Positions 8,854-22,174 of a stretch of DNA of 64,000 nucleotides are shown here, piece after piece. How positions within the stretch are numbered: the stretch's first letter is position 1; every line of letters begins with the position of its first letter. A model generated the notes under the pieces. The model was not told the DNA's origin. It saw nothing but the letters and a program-made list of their open reading frames with translations, and searched no databases. Source of the DNA: Monosporascus cannonballus (lineage: Eukaryota; Ascomycota; Sordariomycetes; Xylariales); NCBI GenBank assembly GCA_004154925.1, contig QJNS01000349.1, forward strand, positions 1 to 64,000, in the 5' to 3' direction. The translations under genes and the position numbers were made by a program.

Positions 8854-11800
8854 TTAGGCGAGATTCTCCCAAGCTTGTCGGGCGGCGAGTGCGGTCCGCC
8901 TGATCTCCCGCACCGGGTCGCCGCAGGACAGTGACAGGGGACGGAGGAGCTGGTTTCGGTAGGGGAGGAGGCTGTGCGCTTCGTATATCGCTGGTAGATT
9001 CCGGAAGAAATCCAAGACGAGCTTGCGACACGTGTCTATGTAAAGCATTAGTCGACCCATTCAAAATAGCGTGCGTGGATGACGCGGTATAAAAGTCGAT
9101 GATCGTACGGCCGCGAAGTGCTAGTAGTAGGGAAATTTTCCAACGTGAACTTACTGAGAGAGTTAGCGTCGCGCGGAGATAATGCCTCATCCCTCCGTCC
9201 GCCGCCGAGGACCTTCGCCTCGGTGTAGACCTTGATCATCCCCCTGGTCAAGCCGGCGAGGTGGTCCTTGAGCGCTTGGGGGTCCTTCTCGAGGATGCCC
9301 ACGAGGACGACGAGGCAGGACTCCATCTCGGCGCCGCGGAACTCCAGCGTGCCCAGCGAGCGGATGGCGACGCGGATGATCTGCGCGACGTCGTCGGCGT
9401 AGTGCTCGTACCGGGCGTGCCTCAGCAGCGTGAAGGTGGCGACGGCGCGGTTGATCGCGTCTTGCTCCTGCTCCTGCTGCCCCCGATCGCTGCTGCTGCT
9501 GTCACCGGGGGGGCCGGGAAAGCACTTCCCAAGGTGCGGCTGCACGGCCTGGTGGTAGATCCACGCCTCGCCGAGCCTCTTGCGGACGGCGTGGTTCTCT
9601 CTCTGCAGACACTCCTTGGGACTCAGCAGTAGCCCCAAGTTCCTGGCTAGCTGTCTGCCCATCGTAGGGTTAGACGGTGCGTCGTCGCAAACCAGGCGAA
9701 GCACACTGTTCATTTTGGGGTCGGTTTGGAAGCGGGCGATGTCGCCGGACAGGAAGTGTAGTATACTGCGGAATACACGGACGGCATCGGGGATCTCTGG
9801 CGCGGAGTCTCTGTCGCTGTTCCATATCGTCACAAGCGCTGTCTTTATCTCTTCCTGAAGGGCCAGCCAGTCAGACTTGCGATCATCGCCCTTGATCACG
9901 AACTTGTTTGATAGTATCGCCCAAGTTGTATCCAACGCCGCCCTCGTCATATCTGAGCATGGCGACGGTATGGAGGTCAAGGTTCTGGCCAGGCACCTCA
10001 GTGCGTCCACATGATGCTAAGAAAGTCAGAATAACCTCTAGGCCCGCCGAAATTTGTTGTACTTACCTCGCGCTTCAAGGCTCCTGGAAAGAGTCCTTGT
10101 AAAATGCCCATCGATAAAGGCGCGGTTCTGTATTCATGCAAGGGACTGAATTCCGTGGCCACACTCAGGATCTCTTCGCGAAGCCTAGTCCCGTCTGCGG
10201 TCTGGTCATCTCCTCTGAAGAAGACGAATGCTTCTTGGTCAATCTGTAGAGCCTTTTGCTCGTCTTCGTCCAGAGCACGAACAACTGAAGCAGCTAGCAA
10301 CCCAAGCTGATGAAGGCATATATCTTGCTGTGCCGTTAGATTCTCATCCTTTGGCACGAAGTCCTTGTGAAGCCCGACCTCCCATCGTTTCCCACCGGAT
10401 TCATTAGACAGAGGATATACATCTGTGAATCGACGATAAAGCTGCTTCAAAACGCAGAGACAGTATACCAGCAGTTGTTGGTATTCAGCGGTATTGGCGA
10501 GGTTTAGATTGCCTATATCTTTAAACATCGCCTCGCCTTCCCCTTGCCCATATCGCTTAGGCTTTAGTATCCGCTCGTATGAAATAGATAGCTCAGAGTA
10601 GAATTCTGCAGAAATGGGACGCGACTTCGAATCCGCCCCGGTTGATCCTTCTGACATGGAAGCCAGGGAGCGTGATATTGCGAAATGTATGGAGGATATG
10701 AGTGCAGACCAATATTTTGGTGGCGCCTGTTGTGACAACATCCAAAACAAGCCATTTAGAAATGTGCTGATCAGGGATATGTAATCTGGAAACGGCAAAG
10801 GCGCCTTCGATGCTTCCGGGCACGCAACCTCGCAAAGAGTAACTGCGGCCTGTTTAATCTCGAGAACAAAATCGTTCGAGGAATCTCGTGTTTCGTAAAG
10901 TGACTGTACTGACGCCAGATATTGGAGCAGAAGTTGCTGAAAGCCCTTTGGATATAGAGGCACGGCTTTCTTCAAGGCGGAAGATGCGGAGTCACGAAGC
11001 TGGTCGTCGGTAGCCGGTTGATTCGTGCCGATAAATCCTTCGCCTTTCAACGGGTATGTTATCGAGGGCTCCGAGAGCAAGTTGAAGATATGTGCGCAGG
11101 TTGAATCCGAGAGCAGTTTGCGAGATTTCGCCCTGTACGATTGCTGTCCGACGAGGGCCGCTAATCCTTCCAATACCTTGCTCAATATTTCTACTTGCTC
11201 AGCGGGGGTATAGCTTGTGGGTATCTCTTTCCAGAGAGGCAGATGTACGTCGAAGAAAAGAGCATCACCGAAAAGCCGATCTTTCAAGGGGTCCTCCAAC
11301 GACTGGGAAACATCTTCGCTAGAAACGAGGTGGGACCGTACGAGAAGTATCGAATTCAATAGAGCTAGGAGGTCCCGTCGGTGCGCCGCTGACTTGGACG
11401 TCTTGATCGTGGTTCGTACATGGGACAAGGCCGGGGTGATCATCGAGAAGGCATTGACACTTGCCCCGGCAATCCCGACGAGGAGCCTGCCAGCCTGGGC
11501 AGCATACGTTGGGTTTGATATGTCCTCAGCAATGTCTCGCCATGCATTATTGAAGAACGACCGTAAGTCATCTTCATCTAGCCGCCGTGTCAGAGAACTG
11601 ATGGCTTTCAAGGTTGCCTCGATGCTATCCGATACCTCGCCATTCCGAACCTCATACTTGAGCGAGCTCCAAATCTGGTCGGCATATGGAACGACACTTT
11701 GCTTTGGATGCGTATACTGGTTGAGACACGCATCGAGTGTTTGTAGGATGTCCACCTTGACAGCAACTGTCACCGCATCGCCCTGGTCCAGCTTTTCTAT

Positions 11801-12704
11801 AAGGAATGGTATGGCCTGGCCAGCAAGACGGTGATGGGCTGAAAAGCACGCTCTTACGGCGCCCTTGAGATCATCCGCTGTTATTCCAGATGGTGTGGCT
11901 GAGGCTCGCAGAGAGATGGGGAAATATGCAGAAAATGTCTTGAAAACCTCCGATATGACTTCGGTGGAGGGAGAGAAAGTCTGCAGGAAGGTCTTCAATG
12001 CATCAAACCACTTCATCAGATTATTGGGATCTCTTTCATTCCTGCAGAGGTCCAAGAGCCCGGTCATGAACCCACAGGTGCTTCCATGCCGATATTCCAG
12101 GTCATTCGAGATGGAGGGGTCCTGGAGAAGTCCTAGAACTAATTGATAGATTTCCAGACGGGTGGCCGGCGCTTGCAACTTGAAGTCATCCCCTAACTTG
12201 CAGATACCCTCAATGATATGATTTCCCATGGGAGGCTTGAACATCTTCATGCTTGTGAGCTGCCGCAGGGCATTTGCCGATGCTGCAATGCCAGCTTTAT
12301 GATCACTAGAGAAAAGCGAACAGAAGAAGCTAATCAGAAGCTGTACCTGGTCCGCTTTCAAGGTGTCCCTCTTGAGGGCACCTAGAGTGCTGGCTAGGAA
12401 ATCTAAGGCTAGGGACAGATATTAGTCAACAATACAATTTCAAGAACCTGCCACTCGTACCTTTAGCCCTTGAGATAAAGTCGTCATCTTGGCCCTCTCC
12501 AATGTCAACCAGTCCATCCTCCCCTGAGTTCCCCGATGGCATCCAACGGTTGATAGAGGAGACCCATTGACCAACAAGCACTCGATTGTTAGCCGAAGAT
12601 TCGATCATGGATGCCGCTGTTTCCGCAGCCGACTTTGCCTGCTCGGGCTCGTCGGAAAGGACATATTGTAGCGCAAGATCGTCGAACTTAACTGCCCTTG
12701 CCAT
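8854..12704 (-). CDS. MMS19: MMS19 (MET18): HEAT-repeat protein of cytosolic Fe-S assembly and DNA repair
   Basis: Exons 12704-12461, 12402-10067, 10016-9155 and 9035-8854 give 1207 residues with exact frame closure at each junction. The N-terminal QYVLSDEPEQAKSAAE and QWVSSINRW, the LKADQVQLLISFFCSLFSSD block and the C-terminal CGDPVREIRRTALAARQAW are typical MMS19 signatures; the rest is helical HEAT-like repeat. Family knowledge: MMS19 is the targeting subunit of the cytosolic iron-sulfur assembly complex and delivers Fe-S clusters to XPD/Rad3, DNA polymerases, primase and other nuclear Fe-S proteins, which explains its repair phenotypes. The last intron (9154-9036) removes an in-frame stop and has a strong GTAAGT donor, a CTAATGC branch-like site and a CATAG acceptor. 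The gene diverges from MTD1. Confidence 0.93.
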
Positions 12705-13547
12705 ATTTGATAAGTCTTGAAAAGGGGTCGAGCTCGAATTGAAGATCAAGTGAACTTTGGCAGAGCAAGTCAGCTCGAAGGATGCGGCAGCACAAAAGCT
12801 AACTAGCTGGCCAGGATTCACAGTTCGGGGATCCGGGGGATTAGGTGAAACCCAAAAGCTGCTGCTCTTCCTTATTCTAGATCATCGTCGTCACATAAAG
12901 GGGTCTCGTGATACTAGGTGTGATTGATATAAAAGACGTTGCTCATCATTGAGGTGTATTCGCTATGTACTTTGTACAGGCACATTCGCAAACCCCACCA
13001 CCATGCAAATGACGAAACTCAACACCGACCGGGAGAATACCTGCGGGGCTGAATACCCCGCGCTAATCCAAAAATCGTAAGAGGGGCAATTAATTTTTTT
13101 TTCCTGGCCCCTACCTTCGGAGCCTCCTATGAACACAATATGCAGGGCGCGTCCTCTAGTGCTCCGCTCGACGGTTTGGTCCAGCTCTAGGTTCTGATAA
13201 GTGAGTGATTATGAGTACCAGTTTATTAGTCAATAAATGTCCGGTATTCTCTCCCAGGTATCTCTCTTGCCTGTCCCTGAATTCTGGCTCTTTGATATTT
13301 CCAGGTCAGTCACCCCATAGCCTGTTTGTGCCTTTCACGTTCATCAATTGCAAGTCTCGATCGCATCACTCAATTCACCAGGGGGTTGTGGGGCAGGTAG
13401 GTCTTTCATTACCCTGCTCTGTGTTATGTGTAACCGTACTGGAGTTCTTGCTTCAAGTTAGATTTACAGTAACGAATTGAACTCTCGATTATGAGATATA
13501 TGGAACTCCTTTCTGATTTTTCTTCCCAGACGTGCAAGCACAGAACG
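12705..13547. promoter_or_regulatory. Divergent intergenic region between MMS19 and MTD1
   Basis: These 843 bp separate the two start codons and hold both promoters. The MTD1-proximal 300 bp are rich in C/T tracts (for example 13245-13310 and 13505-13530), which is typical of fungal 5' leaders. A leader intron is possible, ending at TTCCCAG at 13529 just upstream of the MTD1 ATG. No further gene is visible. Confidence 0.5.
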
Positions 13548-14721
13548 ATGGCCACCCAGGAGATCCCTAAGACCTGCAAGGTCATCATGGCGGAGACCAT
13601 CGCCAAAGGCCTCCTAGCTGAGGTCAAAGAGACCCTTGGGCTTATTCAACAAGACACCGAGGGTCGGCCGACCCTGGTGGCTTTTTTGGCGAATGGCGAC
13701 CCTGCAGCTGTCAAATACGCAGAGTGGTCGAAGAAGACATGCGAGGAGAAGTAAGTTGTTATCCTATCATCATGCATTTCAAATAATGCTGGCGAAGTAT
13801 TCACAACTCCGGCCTCGGAGATTCGGGGACTAACGAGCGGCTTCAGCGGTTTCGACTTCGATTTGCGCCATGTCGACAAGGAGAGATTAGAAGAGGAAAT
13901 CATGGCAGCCAACGAGGACACCAAGGTTGATGGCATCATCGTCTACTATCCCATCTTCCCGGGGAACCCGGCCCATGATAAATACATCCAGGAGACCGTC
14001 TCACTTGCCAAGGATGTGGAAGGTCTCTGCCACAAGCATATCTACAACATGTATCACAACGTGAGATTCCTGGACCCTCCGGAGAACCGCAAGAAGTCTA
14101 TCCTACCTTGCACCCCGCTGGCAGTGGTGAAGATCTTGGAATACCTCCAGATCTACAACTCGATCCTGGAGTACGGCAACCGGCTCTATGGAAAGACTAT
14201 CACCGTTATCAACCGTTCTGAGGTCAACGGCCGGCCATTAGCCGCGCTGCTTGCCAACGACGGCGCGACGGTGTACTCGGTTGATCTAACCGGTGTTCAG
14301 CTCTTCACGCGAGGGCAGGGCATCCGCCATTCCCGCCACCAGGTCCAGGACAAGGAAGGTTGGGGTCTGGAACAGTGCATCCCCATCAGCGATGTCATAA
14401 TCGGCGGTGTCCCCTCTGAGAAGTACAAGGTCCCCACGGAACTTATCCGGGATGGGGCAGTGTGTATCAACTTCTCCTCTTTCCGAAACTTTGACGGCCC
14501 GGCAATCAAGGAGAAGGCATCGATATATGTGCCCTCGGTCGGCAAAGTGACTATTGCAGTTCTCCTCCGTAACTTAGTGGTAAGTTCGTCAAACGACCGA
14601 AGCGTGGGAGATACCTAACGGGCTGCAGCGGCTGATCGCCAACCGACCTTCCACGAAGCCGGATGGGTCGACCGACGAAGGCAAGACGAAGGCCAAGAGC
14701 GAAGCCTTCGTGGATGGCTAA
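13548..14721 (+). CDS. MTD1: Methylenetetrahydrofolate dehydrogenase [NAD+] (MTD1)
   Basis: Exons 13548-13750, 13847-14579 and 14629-14721 give 342 residues (yeast Mtd1 has 320). The N-terminal folate-binding half contains KYAEWSKKTCEENGF and VDGIIVYYPIFP. The Rossmann half carries ITVINRSEVNGRPLAALLA (about residues 186-204) and SDVIIGGVPSEKYKVP. The reaction is NAD+-dependent oxidation of 5,10-methylene-THF to 5,10-methenyl-THF in the cytosol, feeding one-carbon units into purine synthesis. The YYPIFP signature separates it from bacterial FolD, which has YxxQLPLP-type motifs. The ATG at 13548 is chosen because the family sequence begins there; an earlier in-frame ATG at 13491 would add unconserved residues and lies in a likely leader intron. 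The basic, Ser/Thr-rich tail is typical of filamentous fungi. Confidence 0.93.
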
Positions 14722-15416
14722 ATAGAAAAAAATGATACCCCGATGTTGTAGAAGTATTTCTGTAGTATTTGTGTCACGATTGATGTTTGTAGGACCCTTC
14801 TTGAATTTTTGTTTGGGAATAGATGCTCTGCCCTTTACGTCGACCTTCTAGGGCAATTGATATATGACATAATGGACCCGCTAGCTCCCTTGTATGATGG
14901 AGGATGACCATAGGTTCCTCCTACCTGATATCTGTATTCGAGGGAGGCAGGTTACTGGGGCGAGGATAGCTCCAATGGAAACATGGAAAAGAATGGCTGC
15001 GTCGGTCCTCATAGAACAAACTACTACTCCGCCCCTGATTGGGTTATAGGAGACGGACCCAAGCTTGCCAGTTGGCATGGGCCCGCTGGGAAAATAATAG
15101 TGACAAGAAGTTGGACTCTAAAGTTTGCGTCGAGCAACAACCAATTTGATATTGTAGGGCGGCTTATCACGCACCACAAATGAGCTCTACTTTCTGATGT
15201 CAATGAAACCACGGAAACAATATTGCGGACAGTCGCCGTCAGTAGCGTTAACCCCCCTTGAACTTTAGACCATAAACACATCAGGTCGTAGCTTCAGGCC
15301 GTATATAGAAAAGAGCGAGCAAAATAAAGAGACCAGTAGCATCGTAGCGAGAATGGTCGCACCTTCCCTTCCCCTAACGACACTCTAGTATCAACCTATA
15401 CCATTCAACATCCGCC
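14722..15416. other. Convergent intergenic region, no gene seen
   Basis: About 0.7 kb lies between the stop codons of MTD1 (+) and the ankyrin gene (-). It should hold both 3' UTRs. An A-run and T-rich patches just after 14721 are consistent with polyadenylation signals, but no precise site can be called. No open frame here has a plausible start or domain. Confidence 0.5.
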
Positions 15417-18400
15417 TCAAGCAGACAAGAAAAGATGATCCTCGTCCTTGTCCATGCCGTTATCGTTTGTCTCGGCCCAAGTCCAGGCTCCCTTGATATT
15501 GTACTGCTTGGTCACAAAGTCGGCCTCCTTGGCGGCCTCCTCCTCTTCCCGTTTCTTCTTTTCTTCGTCGTCGCCGGCATCGGTATCCGCGGAGGTGGTG
15601 GTGCCTTTCTGGTAGTAGCGCTGGCCGATGTAGCTCTCGCTGATGCGCTTGGCCACGTCGTTGGCCTCATTGAGGCTGACGAGACGCCGCTTGCTGCTGC
15701 CCTCGGTAAGAGCCAGGTACTCCGCGGCGACTTCCCAAACCAACTCCCTACGGGGCCGCTCCGGCTTTCCAGGCTGGTCGCACGCGAACCGGAAGGGACT
15801 CTTGTTGACAAGGTCCGCCAGGCGCTCGCCGCGCCCGGTGCCTATGTTCATAACGGCGTCACCAATAGACAGCTTCGACGCGATGAAGCAGTCATAAGCG
15901 ATTTCGGCAGGGGTGCGCCCTACGGTGTTCTCCCAGTACAGCAGCTGCGCGTTGTTCTCGAGGATTACACTCATGTGGCCCGGGAGCTCGAGGAGCACGG
16001 CGCTATGGAGCACGGTGTTCCCAGAACCGTTGAGGATCTCGAGCTCGGCACCCTTTGAGAATTCGAGCAAGAGACTTAGGAGTTCGACGCTGCTAATAGA
16101 ATCCTTCGACGTGTCGTGCCGGCTGTACGTGCCAAACTGCCCGGGCATCGCATAGGAATATTGCGTGACGTTGTCTTTCTTGATCCAATAGTGTAGTGGG
16201 GTGTCTCCCCCATGAGCGAGTTGATTCCGCTGCTTGAACATATCCAACCTCAGTTCGGGATCTAGGAGACTCAACAACGAGCTAAGCATGTCGACTTTGG
16301 GACTATTTGTCAGGGCCGCATGGATGATGTTATTGTACTCTTTGTCCTTGACCGATTGGTCGGCTCCGGCCTTGATCAGCGTCTCCGCGAACTGGACTCT
16401 CCCGAGGAGGCAAGCTAGATATAGAGGAGTGTAGCCTCGGTCGGATCTGGTCTCGACTGACGATGGGCATACCTTGATCAGGTACTCGATGAGGCGGTTT
16501 GTCTGCTCTCTCTGTGGTCCCATGACGGCACAGTGGATGACGAGATCGTTCTGCATGCCGAGCCATCTCATGATTGCTCTATCAAACCCTCCAGGTGCTT
16601 GGGACAGATGTTTTAGACGAGGATCCTCCTTGGCCACCTTCGACGAACCGAATTCCAAGTAATGTCTCATGGGCGTGTCGCTAAGGAACCACTCCACAGA
16701 TTCTCGGGAGCCTTTCAAAGCAGCAATCAATAACGGAGGCGCCTTGGACCCAGTGGGCTTTGCAACGAGATTACGGCCTTTACTAGCCCAGTCTGCCCGT
16801 TTCTTCCCATAGACGGTGAGGCCTTGGTAGTACCTAGGCTTGACCTTCATCTCAACCCCACTCTTCTTTATCAGGTCTTCGAGCGGCATGCCGGCGCCCG
16901 TTCGCTTGATCATGTCAGCGAGCATATCAGTGCGTCCTAGCTTGACAGCACTGAGGAATTGTTCTTCGGAAAACGTGAAGAATCTACTGGTTCCCTCTTC
17001 AGTTTCAGGCGTCTGACTGGCGTAGTGCAGCCCAACCTCGACCAAGAACTTGAATCTCTCCGTATCATTCTCGGTCATTGAGAACGTCAGGAGGTTTTGA
17101 TCACCCTTGTTTCGCTTTACCGCCCCGTCTGGCAGCATAACGAAGGTTGGCGCCACCAAGTTGATGAGCGCCGTAGCCGGGACATCGCTCTTCACCTGGG
17201 TGGAGGCTTGACCGATATTGTCGATAGTGAGCTGATCCTTAACGATATCCTTGTAGACCTCAGGCTCGTCATCGCTCTCGGATTCAGACTCGTAAGAATC
17301 CGCACCCTCGTTCCTTGTCATCCTGTACCGGGCCTTCTCCTCTTCCTTTGGCGCCCATTGAGCCTGTGCGATCTCGAGGATCGCTTTGGCAGTAGAGAAG
17401 TGACCCTTAAGAAGTGCGAGCGAGAAAGGATTGTTGCCTTTCGGGTCGAACACTGCGATTTCCAGTGGTGGTTCGTCCCCGTCAAATGGAACAAGCGTAA
17501 GCGACTTGATCTTTTCTAAGTCACCCGTCCAGGCAGCCTCAAACCTTGAAGAAGTCAGTCAGAGGGTCAAGATAGATGGAGACCGGATAGACTTACAACT
17601 CAATGTAAGCAGCTCTTCGCTTGTTGGTAATATCGTTCGCGCCCTTGAAATTGAAATCAAAGTCGTACGGAGCTGCAGGCTTGTCTGCGTCGGTTGCGGT
17701 CGGGGGTTCCTCGATGTCGGGATGCAACTCCCTAAAGGTCTTCGCCCCTTTGGCTTTGAGTGCCTTCTCCACCTCTTCGAGTTGGCATATCGCGTTGCGA
17801 ATAGCTTCTTTCTTCTTGCTCAAGCCCTTAGACTGCTCGGATGTCTCCTTTTGCTTCTCAAAGCGGTCCAATTCATTCTTGTAAGCACCGATTTTGTCCT
17901 CGATGTCGGTCGATACGAGCCAATGTTGATAGGTACCCTCCCGGAACTTCTCTAAAAACTCGGAAGTTCCAAACGGCCCCTTGGGCGGTTCTAAGTAGGT
18001 CTTCCTGGTTGAGCCGTAGCCATAATTTGAATGAGGCAGGTAGAAAGGAATCTTCTCTCCCCTGTACTCGCGAAGCTTCGCAAGACTTTCTTGAACGACA
18101 TCCAAGGCTGATTGCCCTCTGTTATATCTTCGACCCCACGTATTCTCGATGAGATCAACACTTGATTTGGTGATGACGTTCGGGTCAACCCCTCTATCCA
18201 GCAATTGAATGGCAATAGTCGGATTAGGTGACTCGATTGCTACGAGAAGGGGCTGGCTGACACCTTGTCTGAAACGCTTCTTGTTCGACTCGTAATCGCC
18301 AAGGTTCTCTTCAGAGGTAAGCTTAACTCCCTTTAGCCAACTGTCAAAGTCGATCTCGGGGTTCGCGCCCGTCTCGAGGAGCTTGAGAACAAGAATGGGG

Positions 18401-21166
18401 TCGCCGTTGTCGATAGCCGTCATCAAAGGAGTCGTGGCCTCCGAATTCCACCTATATCCCGTCACCGCGACATGATTCAGAGCTGCCTTGAGTCCAATCT
18501 TATCGTTTGCCCACAGACTCTCGATGAGTTCTGGCGCACCACGGTTAATGTATCGGTGGAATGCCGTGACGCCATTGTTGTCGGCTTGGGACGACGTCGC
18601 GCCCAAACTTAGTAAGGTCTCGGTCATCTGCACGGCATTTTTCACCGGGAGTGTCAAAGCCAGCACTAGCGTGAGGATCGCCTTCTGAGGATCCGAGTAT
18701 GATCCATCCCCAATCTTGACTGGCAGCAGTGCATCGGCGCCAAACTCCTGGCACAGAAGCTTAACCACGTCACAGTGACCTCCCAGGATGGCGAGATGCA
18801 ACGCACTACACTTGGAATCCCAAGCGACAGCATCGATCTTGTAGTAGTCCGGATCGGCCCTGTCATCGTCTAGGGAGACATCATCCTCTTTTTTCGTGCT
18901 ATCCTTTTCCTTGTCCACCTTCACGAAAGAGCCGGTGGCAATGGATACGGCGCCGTCGTCGGACATATCATCGTCTACCAGCTCCCCTTCGGACTCATCG
19001 ACTTCAACTTCTTTGTCGGAATTGTCAGAATCGGTCTCGGTGGCGCCGGAATCGGCCTGACCCTCTTTGTGTGCGGCAACTCTGGCCCTGCGACGTTGAT
19101 CCTGCTTCTCCTCCTCCTCTTCCTCGTTTATGTTGCTCTTTTCGAGAAGAATTGTGACCATGTGAACGTTCCCTCTCGCGGCTGCGAGGTGAAGAGCGGT
19201 CTGCCCGTCCGCCAGGCGGGCCGTAAGACGTGCACCATGGTCAACTAGGCATTTGACAATTTCTGGCGTCGAACTGATGACCGCTAGGTGCAAAGGAGTC
19301 CTGCCCGTGTAGTCTCTCTTATTAGGATCTGCGCCATCTTGAGAGAGCCAATCTTCAACGTGCTCGAGATCACCATCGACGATAGCTTGGCATAGACGAG
19401 CAGTGTTACCGACGTAGGCCATCTCCGTCCAGTCGTCCTCGGTCAGCGGATTAAAGGAGCCAATTTGCTATGGATGAGATCAGCCACGCAGATACCCGAT
19501 GGTCCAAGTCAGCTTACCTGTCTTCCAGGGTCATCGATCCTAAACGAGACGTTCCCCGAGACATAGATCACGCTCTCCTTTTCCGCGACTTCGATTTCTT
19601 CGGGGGTTGTCGGCTGAGGGCACGTGCCACAGCAATCACTAATGACGTCCTCGACTCGCCCGAAGAAGGCCGGGTGCCTATGTAGATAGACCGTCCTTTC
19701 CTTGGGCTGGTTCCACTCCGCGTTAAGCAGGAGGTCTTTCGTATAGCAGAGCTTCTCGATCTTCTTGGCATGGAACTTTTCGCCGTAGGGGACTGTGAAC
19801 GTGTGATAGTTGGACACCTCGTCTTCGTCGACCCAATCCACGACTTCATCTTCGTGAATATCCTTGATATTACCACGGAGACGATGCTGGTAGCGAAACC
19901 CAGGGTCCGGACGTCCTCTCTCCTGTCGGCGCTTCTTGAGATACTGTTCTCTGGCACTTGTCGTAGGGAGGCGCTCCAGGACAAGTAGCCGAGCGAGACC
20001 CAGCGTCCTTTGGAAGCTTCTCTCAAAGATTGTGGGATCAACCCTACCGCGGTTCAGCTCGGGCCAGTACACTTCGAAGTTTCGATGGCTGTATTTGGAC
20101 AGACGGTTCTCATAGGAGGGACTCCTCCGGCTGAGATCAATAGGATTGATCTGCGTAATATATGAGGCCAAGGCCCGCGGTGTGCAGTATACCTGCTCAC
20201 CATCGTATGCCGCACCGGAGCAGTCGATATCGAAACCTGTCAGAATTTCAGAGACCGATTTGTAGACACGGAGCACGATCTACGAAAGATGTCAGTTGCT
20301 AGAACGAGGACCAGATATAAAATCATACTTGAATATGACGAATAGGATATTGGCTGCCTGGTAGGTAATCAGTCGCTCTATCTTTGTTGTCTGATACCTA
20401 ACTGCACTCACAGATGGTGATGGCGTTTTTTGTGCGCACTACTGTCGTTTCGGACAAGATGGCATCGCGGACCCGGGTTTCGATGTTCTTGATCTTTTCA
20501 ATGGCCTGGTCCTCAGTAAGACCGTAAAGAAAGAGATCCACATCGGAGGCAGGGCCTAGGGATGGCTAGTATCAGCAAGAATTTCATGCATGAGCTGGTC
20601 TTTCGTGGCACGAGGAATGCATAGGAGGGTTGGTGTCATTCTATGGTCTTGTCCGACTTACAAAACTTCTCATGGTAATACTGTCGCAGGGTTCTTTTAG
20701 ACTTCTTGTATTTGTCTGGGACGGGGAGGATGGTGTTGACGACTGACGAGCCAGCGGCGACGACGTTGCTCCAGTCCATGTCAGAAAGGGACGATTCAGA
20801 GAAGACACTGAAATTGTGTCTGAATTCCTTGAGGGTTGAGACCACGGCCGGCGAACCGTTGGCTCGACGCTTATCGCCGGGAAGAGCCATGATGTACTTG
20901 TCCTTCTCCTCTTGGGTCTCCTTGTCCAGATCGCGAGCGCGAGTCTTGACCTCGGGAGTGTCCTTGGTGAACAGTGGTAGGACATTGAGGTACGGGTCAT
21001 CCAGAATAGGGTTGCTGCGGTCCTGAGCATATACCTTTCTGAGCTGAGCCTCAAACTTGCGGTATGGCTCCATCAGTTCAACCATAGGGGTCTCAGGGTG
21101 CTTCGCGATGTGCTGGACCAGCTCATGATGGGCGACCGGCAATTTGGGAAGCCCGTTTAACGCCAT
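15417..21166 (-). CDS. Large ankyrin-repeat protein with N-terminal nucleotidyltransferase-like motif
   Basis: Exons 21166-20662, 20555-20412, 20357-20329, 20279-19518, 19467-17597 and 17544-15417 join without frame breaks into 1812 residues. Introns are canonical GT-AG; exon 3 is a 29-bp microexon. Residues 1-168 carry no motif I know. At about 171-180 the sequence ASDVDLFLYGL resembles the G-S-x-D-x-D metal-binding element of nucleotidyltransferase folds, seen in a fungal/amoebal ankyrin family. From about residue 515 come ankyrin repeats (GRTPLHLAVIS...IVKCLVDHGA; GQTALHLAAARGN). A strongly acidic linker follows (near 610-690), then more ankyrin repeats (CSALHLAILGGH; TPLMTAIDNG; GYTPLYLACLLGR; GNTVLHSAVLL). 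The C-terminus has a Lys/Glu-rich coiled segment and GAWTWAETND. The role is unknown; scaffolding is an inference. Upstream Gly residues of a classical nucleotidyltransferase motif are not evident. Confidence 0.85.
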
Positions 21167-22174
21167 GATTGCTTAGATATTCTCCCTGACAATGGACTCT
21201 ACGGGGGGCCCGAATTGATGATAAAAAGTGATAGGACTAGAAATTACGAAGAAGAGCATCAGTTAGAGTTTGATGGGGGATTCTTGCTCAATTGACAGAC
21301 AGCTGCGGGTGAAATTTGGAGATAACGGGCTGTGAATAACCTGAGACTAGAATTGTGAGCCTCATGTCATCAGAGAGAACTATCTAATTTATGCTTCATG
21401 CCTTCCATAGATACCTTTGACAATTAGCAGGCAGCAACGACCATTTGCTCCCTTTCTATGACGACTTGATTTGTATTCAGCTGCGTCGCTTGGGGTGATG
21501 TGGCTTGCAGTAGAACCGAAAGAATTGGAGAGTGGAAGACCCGTCAGCGCGCCTGGTGCCTAAATTTACAGAGTTTCCAGCGTCGCGAATCTGGCACGAG
21601 GTCCCGTGATCTAGAAGATTGCCTTCTCCTCATGTTTCCTTATCCCTGACAGACTTCCTTTTCTGGGCTATGGTGCCTAACTCAACCAAATATTTACATC
21701 GCTCCTGCATTGTTGCCGTTGGTAGTGCGTATCCATATATACAAATGAAAGGAAGGGAATATCCGTGTTACGTATTAGTATGTATGCTTAGTTCCACTAT
21801 TTGTACGGTCATCTGTTAAGTGAATAAAATATGGGGCCGATATCGAGAAAGCTAGGGGTACTTAAGGAGTAGTAAATCATTCATTCAATCATTCAATGCT
21901 CGGTCAGCTCAGTTCACACGAGATAATGCCAGTCCGTTTTAAACCAGTTTGAATAAACTAAATACACAGAGAGGGCCATTACCTGAAAAATCAATGCTTT
22001 TCCCGCGTATCCCAGTTTATACTCTTAGAAACTCGAAGCCGGAAGCCGTTGAAGTCAGGGTTCATTAACTGTTGGTTAGTGTATGTAGCCCCCGAGAGAC
22101 AGACGAAGAGACAGGCCGTCCACTTCTCACTGCAATCGCAGAATCACGTCACCGGCAGCCCAAAACCGCCAGAC
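21167..22174. promoter_or_regulatory. Divergent intergenic region, about 1 kb
   Basis: This lies between the start codons of the ankyrin gene (-) and the DUF7730-like gene (+). It is moderately AT-rich and contains the short tandem CATTCATTCAATCATTCAA at 21880-21898. No coding frame with a plausible ATG and composition was found. An ORF-like extension of the downstream gene toward 22049 has no ATG and is not counted as coding. Confidence 0.45.

Noticed and set aside
15435..16058. 207-codon plus-strand frame over the ankyrin gene
   Set aside because: Antisense shadow of the last exon.
22049..22174. N-terminal extension of the DUF7730-like protein
   Set aside because: The upstream open frame begins at TTG; the first ATG is at 22175 and sits just before the conserved domain.
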